A DNA stretch of 40,604 nt, from positions 1 to 40,604 of the forward strand of contig JAQGLR010000309.1 in assembly GCA_028292765.1 (NCBI GenBank), in the 5' to 3' direction. How positions within the stretch are numbered: the first letter of the stretch is position 1; each line of letters begins with the position of its first letter. Origin of the DNA: Massilia sp. (GTDB taxonomy: Bacteria; Pseudomonadota; Gammaproteobacteria; Burkholderiales; Burkholderiaceae_D). A program made the translations under genes and the position numbers. Positions 27,815-35,571 of this stretch are shown here, in pieces. The notes below the pieces were generated by a model. That model was not told where the DNA came from and searched no databases. It worked only from the letters and a program-made list of their open reading frames with translations.

Positions 27815-29401
27815 ATGCATAGCGCGACCGCGCCCGTTACCGCGCCTGCCACCAGTGAGCGCCACACGGCCGAGTACCTGCGCGTCAAGGGCCTGGCCGA
27901 GCGCGGCATCGCCAGCGCCCAGCACAGCCTGGGTTACATGTACGCCAATGGCGAGGGCGTGCCGCGCGACGAAGCCGTGGCCGTGGCCTGGTACCGCAAG
28001 GCCGCCGGCGCCGGCTTGAGCCACGCCCAGTACAACCTCGGCGTCATGTACCAGAAGGGCCAGGGCGTGGCGCAGGACCAGGCAGAGGCTATTTACTGGT
28101 ACGCCCAGGCGGCCGAACAGGGTTATGCCCCGGCCCAGTACAACCTCGGCTGGCTGTATGCGAAGGGGCAGGGCGTGCAAGCCGACGTCGGGCAGGCGCT
28201 GCACTGGTTCCGCCAGGCGGCCGAACAGGGCGACCCCGGCGCCCAGCACAACCTCGGCATGATGTACGAAGGCGGCAAGGGCGTGGCGCAGGACCTCGAT
28301 GCGGCGCTTGGCTGGTACCGGCGCGCGGCGGACCAGGGCTATGCGCGCGCGCAGTTCGCCCTCGCCCTGCGCTACGACAGCGGCCAGGGCGTCGAGCGCG
28401 ATCCACAGGAAGCGTTGTCCCTGCTCCGCCGCGCGGCGGAGCAGGGACACCCCCCGGCCCAGTTCAACCTGGCGCTGCGCTACGACAAGGGCGAGGACCT
28501 CGAACAGGACAGCCGCCTGGCGATCCACTGGTACGAGCGCGCCGGCGCCCAGGGGCACGCCAGCTCGCAATTCAACCTCGCGCTGATCCTCGACAGCGGC
28601 CATGGCGTGGCGCGCGACGAAGACCAGGCCCTGACCTGGTACCGCCGCGCCGCCGAGCGCGGCCACGCGGGCGCGCAGGACAATCTCGGGCTGCGCTACG
28701 AGCACGGGCAGGGCGTGGAACGCGATCCGGCGCAGGCGGCAAGCTGGTACCGCCAGGCCGCCATCCAGGGTTTGCCGGCGGCGCAGTACCACCTGGCGCA
28801 GCTCCTCGACGCCGGCAGCGGGGTCCCCCACGATCCGGCACAGGCAGTCGAGTGGTACGCCCGTGCGGCCGAGCAGGGCCACCTGCGCGCCCAGTTCGAC
28901 CTCGGCCTGCGCTACGAAAACGGCGTCGGGGTCGAACAGGATACGGCGCGCGCACTGCGCTGGTACTTGCGCGCGGCCGAGCAGGACTACGCGCCGGCGC
29001 AGCACATGGTGGCCACCCTGCTCGACCGCAGCGACGCGGTCGATCCGCTTGAAGCGACCGGGTGGTATCGCAAGGCGGCGGACGCCGGGCATGCGCTGGC
29101 CCAGTTCGCGCTCGGGCTGCGCCATGACAGTGCGCATGGCGCCGAGCGCGATGACGAGGCGGCGCATTTCTGGTACCTGTGCGCCGCGCGCCAGGGGCAT
29201 GCCCGGGCGCAGTTCAACGTCGGGGTGATGTATGCGATGGGGCAGGGCGCCGTGTGCGACCTGGTCGAGGCATACGGGTGGCTGGCGCGGGCGGCGGGTG
29301 CAGGCATTGCGGCGGCGGGGCCGTACCTGAAGCGGGTCACCGGCCGCATGACGGCGGCGCAACTGGCGCAGGTGCGCGGCCTGATGCAGGAGGCGGCGTA
29401 G
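27815..29401 (+). CDS. Protein with 13 Sel1-like repeats
   Basis: 528 aa without a signal peptide, almost wholly made of 36-residue Sel1-like (TPR-related) helical repeats. Thirteen can be counted, from the GIASAQHSLGYMY unit to HARAQFNVGVMYAMG; the eleventh lacks part of its loop. Such solenoids serve as protein-interaction scaffolds. It starts 9 bp after the GGDEF-EAL gene, so it probably belongs to the same operon and may scaffold that pathway; this is inferred from position only. The start lacks a clear SD. The stop TAG is also part of the REP-like palindrome at 29397. The repeats at DNA level could make the gene length variable. Confidence 0.88.
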   Translation: MHSATAPVTAPATSERHTAEYLRVKGLAERGIASAQHSLGYMYANGEGVPRDEAVAVAWYRKAAGAGLSHAQYNLGVMYQKGQGVAQDQAEAIYWYAQAAEQGYAPAQYNLGWLYAKGQGVQADVGQALHWFRQAAEQGDPGAQHNLGMMYEGGKGVAQDLDAALGWYRRAADQGYARAQFALALRYDSGQGVERDPQEALSLLRRAAEQGHPPAQFNLALRYDKGEDLEQDSRLAIHWYERAGAQGHASSQFNLALILDSGHGVARDEDQALTWYRRAAERGHAGAQDNLGLRYEHGQGVERDPAQAASWYRQAAIQGLPAAQYHLAQLLDAGSGVPHDPAQAVEWYARAAEQGHLRAQFDLGLRYENGVGVEQDTARALRWYLRAAEQDYAPAQHMVATLLDRSDAVDPLEATGWYRKAADAGHALAQFALGLRHDSAHGAERDDEAAHFWYLCAARQGHARAQFNVGVMYAMGQGAVCDLVEAYGWLARAAGAGIAAAGPYLKRVTGRMTAAQLAQVRGLMQEAA

Positions 29402-29426
29402 GGTGGGCGGGTCTCCCGCTCACGCG
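29397..29426. repeat. REP-like palindrome, copy 2, overlapping a stop codon
   Basis: CGTAGGGTGGGCGGG, loop TCT, CCCGCTCACGCG, with one mismatch in the stem. It shares the CGTAGGGTGG left and CACGCG right flanks with copy 1 at 13029. The TAG at 29399-29401 ends the Sel1 gene, so the repeat begins two bases before the stop codon. Confidence 0.72.
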
Positions 29427-29523
29427 TTCAAGCGTCGCATGCATAGCAAAAACCGGACCCCGATCCCGGCACCCCACGGTTAAAATACCGGGCACAACAA
29501 CCACAACGCCCCCCCGGAGATCC

Positions 29524-32310
29524 ATGAACAAACCGCTCATCGCCGCGCTGGCGCTGGCCTTCGCTTCGACCGCCGTGCCGCCCCTGCACGCCACTGCCGC
29601 GGCCCCTGCCACCGCCGCCAAGGCGGGCGCCAAGGCGGTAGAATTCGACCGCAAAGCCTACACGATCAACCACAAGAAATTCGTGCTGCCCAACGGCCTG
29701 ACCCTGGTCGTGCACGAAGACCACAGCGTGCCGGTGGTCGGCGTGAACATGTGGTACCACGTCGGTTCGCGCAACGAAAAGCGCGGCAAGACCGGTTTCG
29801 CCCATCTGTTCGAGCACTTCTTCTTCAACGGCTCCGAGAACTACCCGCACGGCTTCCGCGAGGCGATGGACGACCTCGGCGCGAACAACCGCAACGGCAC
29901 CACCAATACCGACCGCACCAACTTCTTCGAAGACGTGCCGGTGTCGGCGCTGGAGCGCACCCTGTTCCTCGAATCGGACCGCATGGGCTTCCTCGCCAAC
30001 TACATCTCGAAGGAGATGCTCGAGCGCGAGCGCGGCGTGGTGCAGAACGAAAAGCGCCAGGGCGAGAACCAGCCTTACGGCCGCGTGCGCAACGAAATCG
30101 GCGCCAAGATGTACCCGTATTCGCACCCGTATTCGTGGTCGACCATCGGCAGCATGGAAGACCTGTCCGCCGCCTCGCTGGAAGACATCCGCGAGTGGTA
30201 CCGCACCTATTACGGCCCGAACAACGCGGTGATCTCGCTGGCCGGCGACATCACGCCCGAGCGCGCGCTCGAGCTGGTAACGACATACTTCGGCGCGATC
30301 CCGCCGGGCCCACCGCTGCCGCGTACCGAAAAATGGATTCCGACGCTGGACCGCAACATCCGCGACGAGATGGAAGACCATGTGCCGCAGGTACGCATCT
30401 ACCGCAGCTGGCACGTCGCTGCCTGGAAGGACGCCGACACCCCGCGCCTGGCCTTGCTGGCCGAGGTGCTGGCCGGCTCGAAGAGCGCACGCCTGGATAA
30501 ACGCCTGGTCTACGAAAAGGGCCTGGCGACGAACGTCAGCACCCACGTCAACGACGCCGAGCTGGCTGGCACCTTCAATATCGTCGTCACGGTGAAGCCG
30601 GGCGTGGACCCGCTGCAGGTCGAGCGCGAAGTCGACGCCATCGTCGCCGAGATGCTGGAGAAGGGCCCGACCGCCGCCGAACTGGCGCGCGTGAAAACGC
30701 GCACCCTGTCGGACTTCTCGCGCAGCCTGGAGCGCCTGGGCGGCCTGGGCGGACGCTCGGACGTGCTGGCCGAGAGCGTGACCTACGGCGGCTCGCCCGA
30801 CGCGTATCTCACGCGCCTGGAGCAGCTGGCCAACGCCAACGCGGCCGAAGTAAGAGCCGCCGGCAACCGCTGGCTGCGCGCCAATCACTACACGATGACG
30901 GTGCGCCCGTTCGCGAAGCTGGCCGCCGTCAAGTCGACGCTGGACCGCAAGCTGCTCCCAGGCCTGGGCGAGGCGCCGGATGTGGCATTCCCGGCGATGC
31001 AGCGCGCCCAGCTGAAAAACGGGCTGAAAGTGATCCTGCTCGAGCGCCACACGGCGCCGATCGTGAATGCGACGCTGGCGGTCGACGCCGGCGCCGCTTC
31101 CGACACGCTGGCCAAGTCCGGCGCGGCCTCGCTCGCGCTCGACCTGCTCGACAAGGGCACGAAGACGCGCGACGCCTTTGCGCTGTCGGACGCGCTGGAA
31201 AACCTGGGCGCGCGCCTGTCGACCGGCACGGGCGCCGACCAGTCGCTGGTGCGCCTGCAGGCGACGTCAAGCAATCTTGCGCCGTCGCTGGCCATCATGG
31301 CCGACGCCGCGCTGGCGCCAAGCTTCCCGCAAGACCAGTTCACGCTGCAAAAGGGACGCCGCGTGGCCCAGATCGGCCAGGAAAAGGCGCAGCCGGCCAG
31401 CCTCGCGACGCGCCTGGTGCCGGGCCTGCTGTACGGCCAGGAGCACGCCTACGGCAAGCCGGCCAGCGGCAGCACGCAGAGCGTCGAAGGCATCACCCGC
31501 GAAGACCTGGCAGCGTGGCACGCGACCTGGTTCAAACCCGGCAGCGCAACCCTGATCGTCGCCGGCGACACCACGATGGACAAACTGCTGCCGGCGCTGG
31601 AAGCGTCGTTCGGTAAATGGGCCGCAGGTACTGCACCGGCCAAGCAGCTGGCCGCGCCGAACGGTGCGGCGGGCAGGAAGGTCTACCTGATCGACAAGCC
31701 GGACGCGCCGCAATCGACCATCGTCGCCGCGCACCTGTCGCTGCCCTACGGCCAGCCGGAAGACCTGGCGATCGAGCCGGTGATGCACAACTTCGGCGGC
31801 ATCGCGACCTCGCGCCTGAACCGCAACCTGCGCCTGGACAAGCACTGGAGCTACGGCACCAGCGCGCGTCTGACCGAAGTGCGCGGCCAGCGCAGCTTCA
31901 TGACGATCGCGCCGGTCCAGACCGACAAGACGGTCGAGGCGATGCGCGAAGTGGCGAAGGAAGTGAAGGGCGTGGCGGGCGAGCGTCCGCTGGTGGGGCT
32001 TGAATACGAGAGCATCATGCGCAACATGACCTCGCGCCTGGCCGGCCGTTTCGAGACCCTCGGCGCGCTCGAGGGCGCGGCGCTGGCCAGCGTCAACCTG
32101 AACCTGCCGGAAGATTACTGGAGCGGCTATTCGCGCAACCTGAAGGCCCTGACGCCGGCGCAGCTGGGGCAGGCCGCCGGCAAGTTCGTCAAGCCGGGTG
32201 AAGTGACCTGGATGGTGATCGGCGACCTGCGCAAGGTGGAGGCGGGGATTCGTTCGCTGGGCTGGGGCGAGGTGGTGGTGCTGGACCAGGATGGGAAGCC
32301 GGTGCGGTAA
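29524..32310 (+). CDS. Periplasmic M16-family zinc metallopeptidase, two-domain
   Basis: 928 aa with a signal peptide (MNKPLIAALALAFASTAVPPLHA). The N-terminal half is an active-type M16 domain: HLFEH inverted zinc motif at residues 94-98, with the downstream Glu near residue 169 (LERERGVVQNEKRQGEN) and the R/Y-containing C-terminal half (WSYGTS type). The second half repeats the fold (AQLKNGLKVILLERHTAPIVNATLAVDAG) without an HxxEH motif, as usual for the inactive partner half. Fused two-copy periplasmic M16 proteins are common in Gram-negative bacteria; targets are mostly unknown peptides. SD CGGAG lies 4 nt before ATG 29524. A perfect 12-bp hairpin follows the stop. Confidence 0.92.
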   Translation: MNKPLIAALALAFASTAVPPLHATAAAPATAAKAGAKAVEFDRKAYTINHKKFVLPNGLTLVVHEDHSVPVVGVNMWYHVGSRNEKRGKTGFAHLFEHFFFNGSENYPHGFREAMDDLGANNRNGTTNTDRTNFFEDVPVSALERTLFLESDRMGFLANYISKEMLERERGVVQNEKRQGENQPYGRVRNEIGAKMYPYSHPYSWSTIGSMEDLSAASLEDIREWYRTYYGPNNAVISLAGDITPERALELVTTYFGAIPPGPPLPRTEKWIPTLDRNIRDEMEDHVPQVRIYRSWHVAAWKDADTPRLALLAEVLAGSKSARLDKRLVYEKGLATNVSTHVNDAELAGTFNIVVTVKPGVDPLQVEREVDAIVAEMLEKGPTAAELARVKTRTLSDFSRSLERLGGLGGRSDVLAESVTYGGSPDAYLTRLEQLANANAAEVRAAGNRWLRANHYTMTVRPFAKLAAVKSTLDRKLLPGLGEAPDVAFPAMQRAQLKNGLKVILLERHTAPIVNATLAVDAGAASDTLAKSGAASLALDLLDKGTKTRDAFALSDALENLGARLSTGTGADQSLVRLQATSSNLAPSLAIMADAALAPSFPQDQFTLQKGRRVAQIGQEKAQPASLATRLVPGLLYGQEHAYGKPASGSTQSVEGITREDLAAWHATWFKPGSATLIVAGDTTMDKLLPALEASFGKWAAGTAPAKQLAAPNGAAGRKVYLIDKPDAPQSTIVAAHLSLPYGQPEDLAIEPVMHNFGGIATSRLNRNLRLDKHWSYGTSARLTEVRGQRSFMTIAPVQTDKTVEAMREVAKEVKGVAGERPLVGLEYESIMRNMTSRLAGRFETLGALEGAALASVNLNLPEDYWSGYSRNLKALTPAQLGQAAGKFVKPGEVTWMVIGDLRKVEAGIRSLGWGEVVVLDQDGKPVR

Positions 32311-32314
32311 GGGG

Positions 32315-32342
32315 AGCCAGGCCGGGGGAGCCCGGCCTGGCT
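32315..32342. terminator. Perfect 12-bp hairpin after the M16 gene
   Basis: AGCCAGGCCGGG (32315-32326), GGAG loop, CCCGGCCTGGCT (32331-32342). No full T-run follows, only CTATT about 15 bp later. It separates the M16 gene from the converging small gene (stop at 32361). Confidence 0.6.
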
Positions 32343-32360
32343 GGATCGCCATCGCTTCTA

Positions 32361-32579
32361 TTAGATGAACGGTCCTTGGGAACCCGCATCCCACGTGCCG
32401 GCAGTTGCGACAGCATGATTGCGTAGAACTTTTGCCATCGTCAGCGGGACGACGGTGGTCAGCACCAATGCCAGCAGGATCACGCCGCCGACCCGGTGTT
32501 GGTCGAGCGTCTTGATCAGCTCCATCAGCTTGTCGAACACATGTGTGATCGTCTGTGAAATATCCTTCAGTCTTTTCAT
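32361..32579 (-). CDS. Small single-pass membrane protein, unknown
   Basis: 72 aa. An amphipathic, lysine-containing N-terminus (MKRLKDISQTITHVFDKLMELIKTLDQHR) is followed by one hydrophobic helix (VGGVILLALVLTTVVPLTMA) and a short Ala/Gly/Thr tail. ATG 32579 is preferred because AGGGG lies 7 nt upstream; an in-frame ATG at 32603 lacks an SD. Codon use and the AT-rich DNA from here to about 32720 differ from the neighbours, suggesting a recent arrival or a weakly selected locus. I know no family. Support is SD, membrane segment, and position opposite nothing else. Confidence 0.5.
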   Translation of the reverse strand: MKRLKDISQTITHVFDKLMELIKTLDQHRVGGVILLALVLTTVVPLTMAKVLRNHAVATAGTWDAGSQGPFI

Positions 32580-32801
32580 TTCGATGCCCCTGCCAAACTG
32601 CATTTACGTCAGAATCGTCAAGTCCGTGAGTTGAAAATGCATTTTCACCAAATGAATGAAAATTCGGGATGGTGAAGCAGCAGACGTTTCGTTTCATGAA
32701 ATACGCATCTCGTATTGAGAAATGTCGTGTTCCTGGCTCGTCAACAGCTTGAGGGCCTTGCACCCGACGACGTGCGCGACGAGCATCTCCCGGCTGGTAT
32801 A

Positions 32802-32821
32802 TACTGTACATCCATACAGTT
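32802..32821 (+). promoter_or_regulatory. LexA (SOS) box
   Basis: TACTG-TACATCCATA-CAGTT: the half-sites CTGT (32804-32807) and ACAG (32816-32819) are exactly 8 bp apart as in the CTGT-N8-ACAG consensus, with the outer TA and T bases also matching. It ends 11 bp before the ATG of the radical-SAM gene and overlaps a possible -10 (TATACT, 32800-32805), so LexA bound here should block transcription. Confidence 0.82.
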
Positions 32822-32832
32822 TCGCCACCCCG

Positions 32833-34065
32833 ATGAAACTTTCCGAAAAGCTCGAAATACTGGCGGACGCCGCCAAGTACGACGCCTCCTGCGCCAGCAG
32901 CGGCGCCCCGAAACGTGCTTCCGACGGCAGCGACGGCGGCATCGGCGCCACCACGGGCATGGGCATTTGCCACAGCTACACGCCCGACGGCCGCTGCGTC
33001 TCGCTGCTGAAAATCCTGCTCACCAATTTCTGCGTCTACGACTGCCAGTACTGCGTCAACCGCCGCACCTCGAACGTGCCGCGCGCGCGCTTTTCGGTCG
33101 AGGAAGTGGTCAAGCTGACCCACGATTTTTACCTGCGCAACTACATCGATGGCTTGTTCCTGAGTTCCGGCATCATCCAGTCGAGCGACTACACGATGGA
33201 GCAACTGGTGGCGGTGGCGCGCACGCTGCGCGAAGTGCACAACTTCCGCGGCTATATCCACCTGAAAACCATCCCCGACGCCGACCCGCTGCTCATTGCC
33301 GAGGCCGGCCGTTACGCCGACCGCCTGTCGGTGAACATCGAGCTGCCCACGCACGACAGCGTCAGCCGCCTCGCGCCCGAGAAGAACGTGCACACGATTA
33401 AACTGGCGATGGGTTCGATCCGGCGCAAGCTCGATGAAAAAGCGGAGGAACCGAAGGCGCCCGCCTTTGCCCCGGCCGGGCAGAGCACGCAGATGATCGT
33501 CGGCGCCGACGCCAGCGACGACCAGACCATCCTCAACACCGCCGAGACCCTGTACGGCAGTTATAAACTCAAGCGCGTGTACTACTCGGCCTTCAGCCCG
33601 ATCCCGCAAAGCCCCGACAGCGTGCCCCTGGCACCGCCGCCGCTGCTGCGCGAGCATCGCCTGTACCAGGCCGATTTCCTGCTGCGCAGCTATGGCTTTA
33701 CGGCCGGCGAACTGATGCCGGCCGCCGGCAACCTCGCGCTCGACGTCGACCCGAAGCTGGCCTGGGCGCTGGCCAACCGCGACCACTTCCCGATGGACCT
33801 GAACCGCGCCGAGGAAACGATGATCGCGCGCGTGCCCGGCATCGGCCTGCGCAACGCGAAACGCATCGTCGACCTGCGCCGGCTGCGCCGCATCCGCTGG
33901 GAAGATCTGTCGCGCCTGCGCTGCAGCATGAAAAAGATCGCGCCCTTCGTCGTTACGGCCGACTACAAGCCGGCCCAGGGGCTGGCCAGTTCCGACCTGC
34001 TGCGGCGCCATTTAGGGGCGCCGCAGGAGCAGATGAACCTGTGGCCTGAACTGAAGGCGGCATGA
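32833..34065 (+). CDS. Putative DNA modification/repair radical SAM protein (spore-photoproduct-lyase-like)
   Basis: 410 aa. It carries the radical SAM cluster motif C67-x3-C71-x2-C74 (CVYDCQYC) in the sequence NFCVYDCQYCVNRRTSNV, a TIM-barrel-like core (FLSSGIIQSSDYTMEQL, GYIHLKTIPDADPLL, VNIELPT), and a C-terminal helix-hairpin-helix (VPGIGLRNAKRIVDLRR), a DNA-binding fold. This corresponds to the family named putative DNA modification/repair radical SAM protein, always paired with a DUF4130-type protein. The reaction is not established as far as I know. The open frame extends upstream to 32722, but ATG 32833 gives the family start and lies just after the LexA box. Overlaps the next gene by 4 bp (ATGA). 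Confidence 0.88.
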   Translation: MKLSEKLEILADAAKYDASCASSGAPKRASDGSDGGIGATTGMGICHSYTPDGRCVSLLKILLTNFCVYDCQYCVNRRTSNVPRARFSVEEVVKLTHDFYLRNYIDGLFLSSGIIQSSDYTMEQLVAVARTLREVHNFRGYIHLKTIPDADPLLIAEAGRYADRLSVNIELPTHDSVSRLAPEKNVHTIKLAMGSIRRKLDEKAEEPKAPAFAPAGQSTQMIVGADASDDQTILNTAETLYGSYKLKRVYYSAFSPIPQSPDSVPLAPPPLLREHRLYQADFLLRSYGFTAGELMPAAGNLALDVDPKLAWALANRDHFPMDLNRAEETMIARVPGIGLRNAKRIVDLRRLRRIRWEDLSRLRCSMKKIAPFVVTADYKPAQGLASSDLLRRHLGAPQEQMNLWPELKAA

Positions 34066-35546
34066 GCGCGGCGGCCAGGGTTGCCGCCGGCCAGCCGCTG
34101 GTGGTCTCCAGCTTTTCCGAGTGGCGCAGCGCCGCGCGCGCGCTCCTGATGCACGGCGTGGCGCCGGAACTGGTCACCTGGAACGAGCGCGCCTCCCTGG
34201 AAGCCGACCTGTTCTCGGGTGCGCCGGACTCTTCATCTTCTTCCGATAATGCACCTGCGGGGACGACCCCCTTGAAACCGGCACCGCCGCATTTGCCACG
34301 CATCCCGCGCGCGCTGATGGACATGCTGCAGTCGGCCGCCTGCTGCCGCGTGCCCGACCGCTGGGCCTTCCTGTACCGCGTGATCTGGCGCTGGCAGCGC
34401 GGCGAGCACGACGTGCAGTCGCCGGCCGATCCTGATGGCGCCAGGCTGCATGGAATGGTGAAAGCGGTGCGTCGCGAGGAGCACGACATGCATGCCTATA
34501 TCCGATTTCGCGAGCGTCCGGCGGATGCCGGCCCGCCGCGCTTCGCCGCCTGGTTCGAGCCGCGCCACGACGTGCTGCCCCAGGTGGCCGAGCATTTCGT
34601 CAAGCGCATGGGGGGCGTCACCTGGATGATCGGCACGCCCGAGGCCAGCGTGATGTGGGACGGCGCCACGCTGCACCACACCGGTCCGCTGATGTCGAGC
34701 GCGGCCGACCTGGAAGACGCCGGCGAGGCCCTCTGGCTGACCTATTACCGCAGTATTTTTAATCCTGCGCGCGTGAATGCCCAGCTGATGCAGAGCCACA
34801 TCCCGTCGCGCTTCTGGAAGAACCTGCCGGAAGGCGCGATCGTCCCCGGCATGGTCAGCAACGCCGAGCTGGGGGCGCGCAGTACCGGCCAGGCCCAGGC
34901 GGTGGGGCGCAAAAGCGGCTTCACGATCCCGATCGCCCCGGCCGACGCCCAGCCCGAGCGCCAGCAGCCCTCGAAACTCGACGAATGCCGGCGCTGTGAA
35001 TTATGGCAGTACGCGACGCAGGCCGTCCCCGGGGAGGGACCGAAGACCGCGCAGATCATGCTGGTGGGCGAGCAGCCGGGCGACCAGGAAGACCTGGCCG
35101 GCAAGGCTTTCGTCGGCCCGGCCGGCAAGCTGCTGGACCGGGTGTTCGAGGCGGCCGATGTCGAGCGCCGCGCGATCTACCTCACCAATGCTGTAAAACA
35201 CTTCAAGTGGGAGCCGCGCGGCAAGCGGCGCCTGCACAAGACACCGGTGCAGCGCGAAATCGACGCCTGCAGTTACTGGCTGGAGAAGGAAGTGGCCACG
35301 GTCAAGCCGACAGTGATCGTGGCGCTCGGCGCCACGGCGCTCAAAGCCGTGCTCGGCAATGGGAGCGCGAAGCTGGGGGAGTCGCTTGGCAAGGCGATCC
35401 TGCACGAGGGGCGCTGGGTCGTCACCGTCTACCACCCGTCCTATATCCTGCGCGTGCCCGACGAGGAGGCCAGGCGCCAGGCGTTCAATGTGATGGTCGA
35501 GGGCTTGAAGCTGGCGAAGGGCTTGCTGGAGCGGCCGCCGGCGTGA
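34062..35546 (+). CDS. DUF4130 domain fused to UdgX-type uracil-DNA-binding protein
   Basis: 494 aa fusion. Residues ~12-265 match the DUF4130/TIGR03915-like putative DNA repair domain (FLYRVIWRWQRGE, HDMHAYIRFRE, FAAWFEPRHDVLP, HFVKRM, WMIGTPEASVMWDG). Residues ~300-490 are a family-4-like uracil-DNA glycosylase of the UdgX type: iron-sulfur cysteines starting C309-x2-C312, motif GEQPGDQED (336-344) with FVGPAGKLLDR, the KRRLHKTP loop, and VYHPSYILR. In mycobacterial UdgX the loop histidine forms a stable covalent bond with the abasic site after uracil release; the equivalent here is His392. Coupled (ATGA) to the radical-SAM gene, hence under the same SOS box. Confidence 0.9.
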   Translation: MSAAARVAAGQPLVVSSFSEWRSAARALLMHGVAPELVTWNERASLEADLFSGAPDSSSSSDNAPAGTTPLKPAPPHLPRIPRALMDMLQSAACCRVPDRWAFLYRVIWRWQRGEHDVQSPADPDGARLHGMVKAVRREEHDMHAYIRFRERPADAGPPRFAAWFEPRHDVLPQVAEHFVKRMGGVTWMIGTPEASVMWDGATLHHTGPLMSSAADLEDAGEALWLTYYRSIFNPARVNAQLMQSHIPSRFWKNLPEGAIVPGMVSNAELGARSTGQAQAVGRKSGFTIPIAPADAQPERQQPSKLDECRRCELWQYATQAVPGEGPKTAQIMLVGEQPGDQEDLAGKAFVGPAGKLLDRVFEAADVERRAIYLTNAVKHFKWEPRGKRRLHKTPVQREIDACSYWLEKEVATVKPTVIVALGATALKAVLGNGSAKLGESLGKAILHEGRWVVTVYHPSYILRVPDEEARRQAFNVMVEGLKLAKGLLERPPA

Positions 35547-35571
35547 ATGTTTCGTACCCCATTCGTACCCG

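Noticed and set aside
26141-29362. Minus-strand open frame of over 1,000 codons opposite the GGDEF-EAL and Sel1 genes
   Set aside because: It mirrors the repeats of the Sel1 gene; the apparent periodicity is inherited from the sense strand, and there is no start signal.
27815-29401. Reading the Sel1 repeats at DNA level as a CRISPR or satellite array
   Set aside because: Units are coding, 36 residues each, and diverged at DNA level; there are no identical repeats or spacers.
31267-34011. Long minus-strand frame opposite the M16 and radical-SAM genes
   Set aside because: The sense genes are clear family members, and it crosses an intergenic region with a LexA box and terminator.
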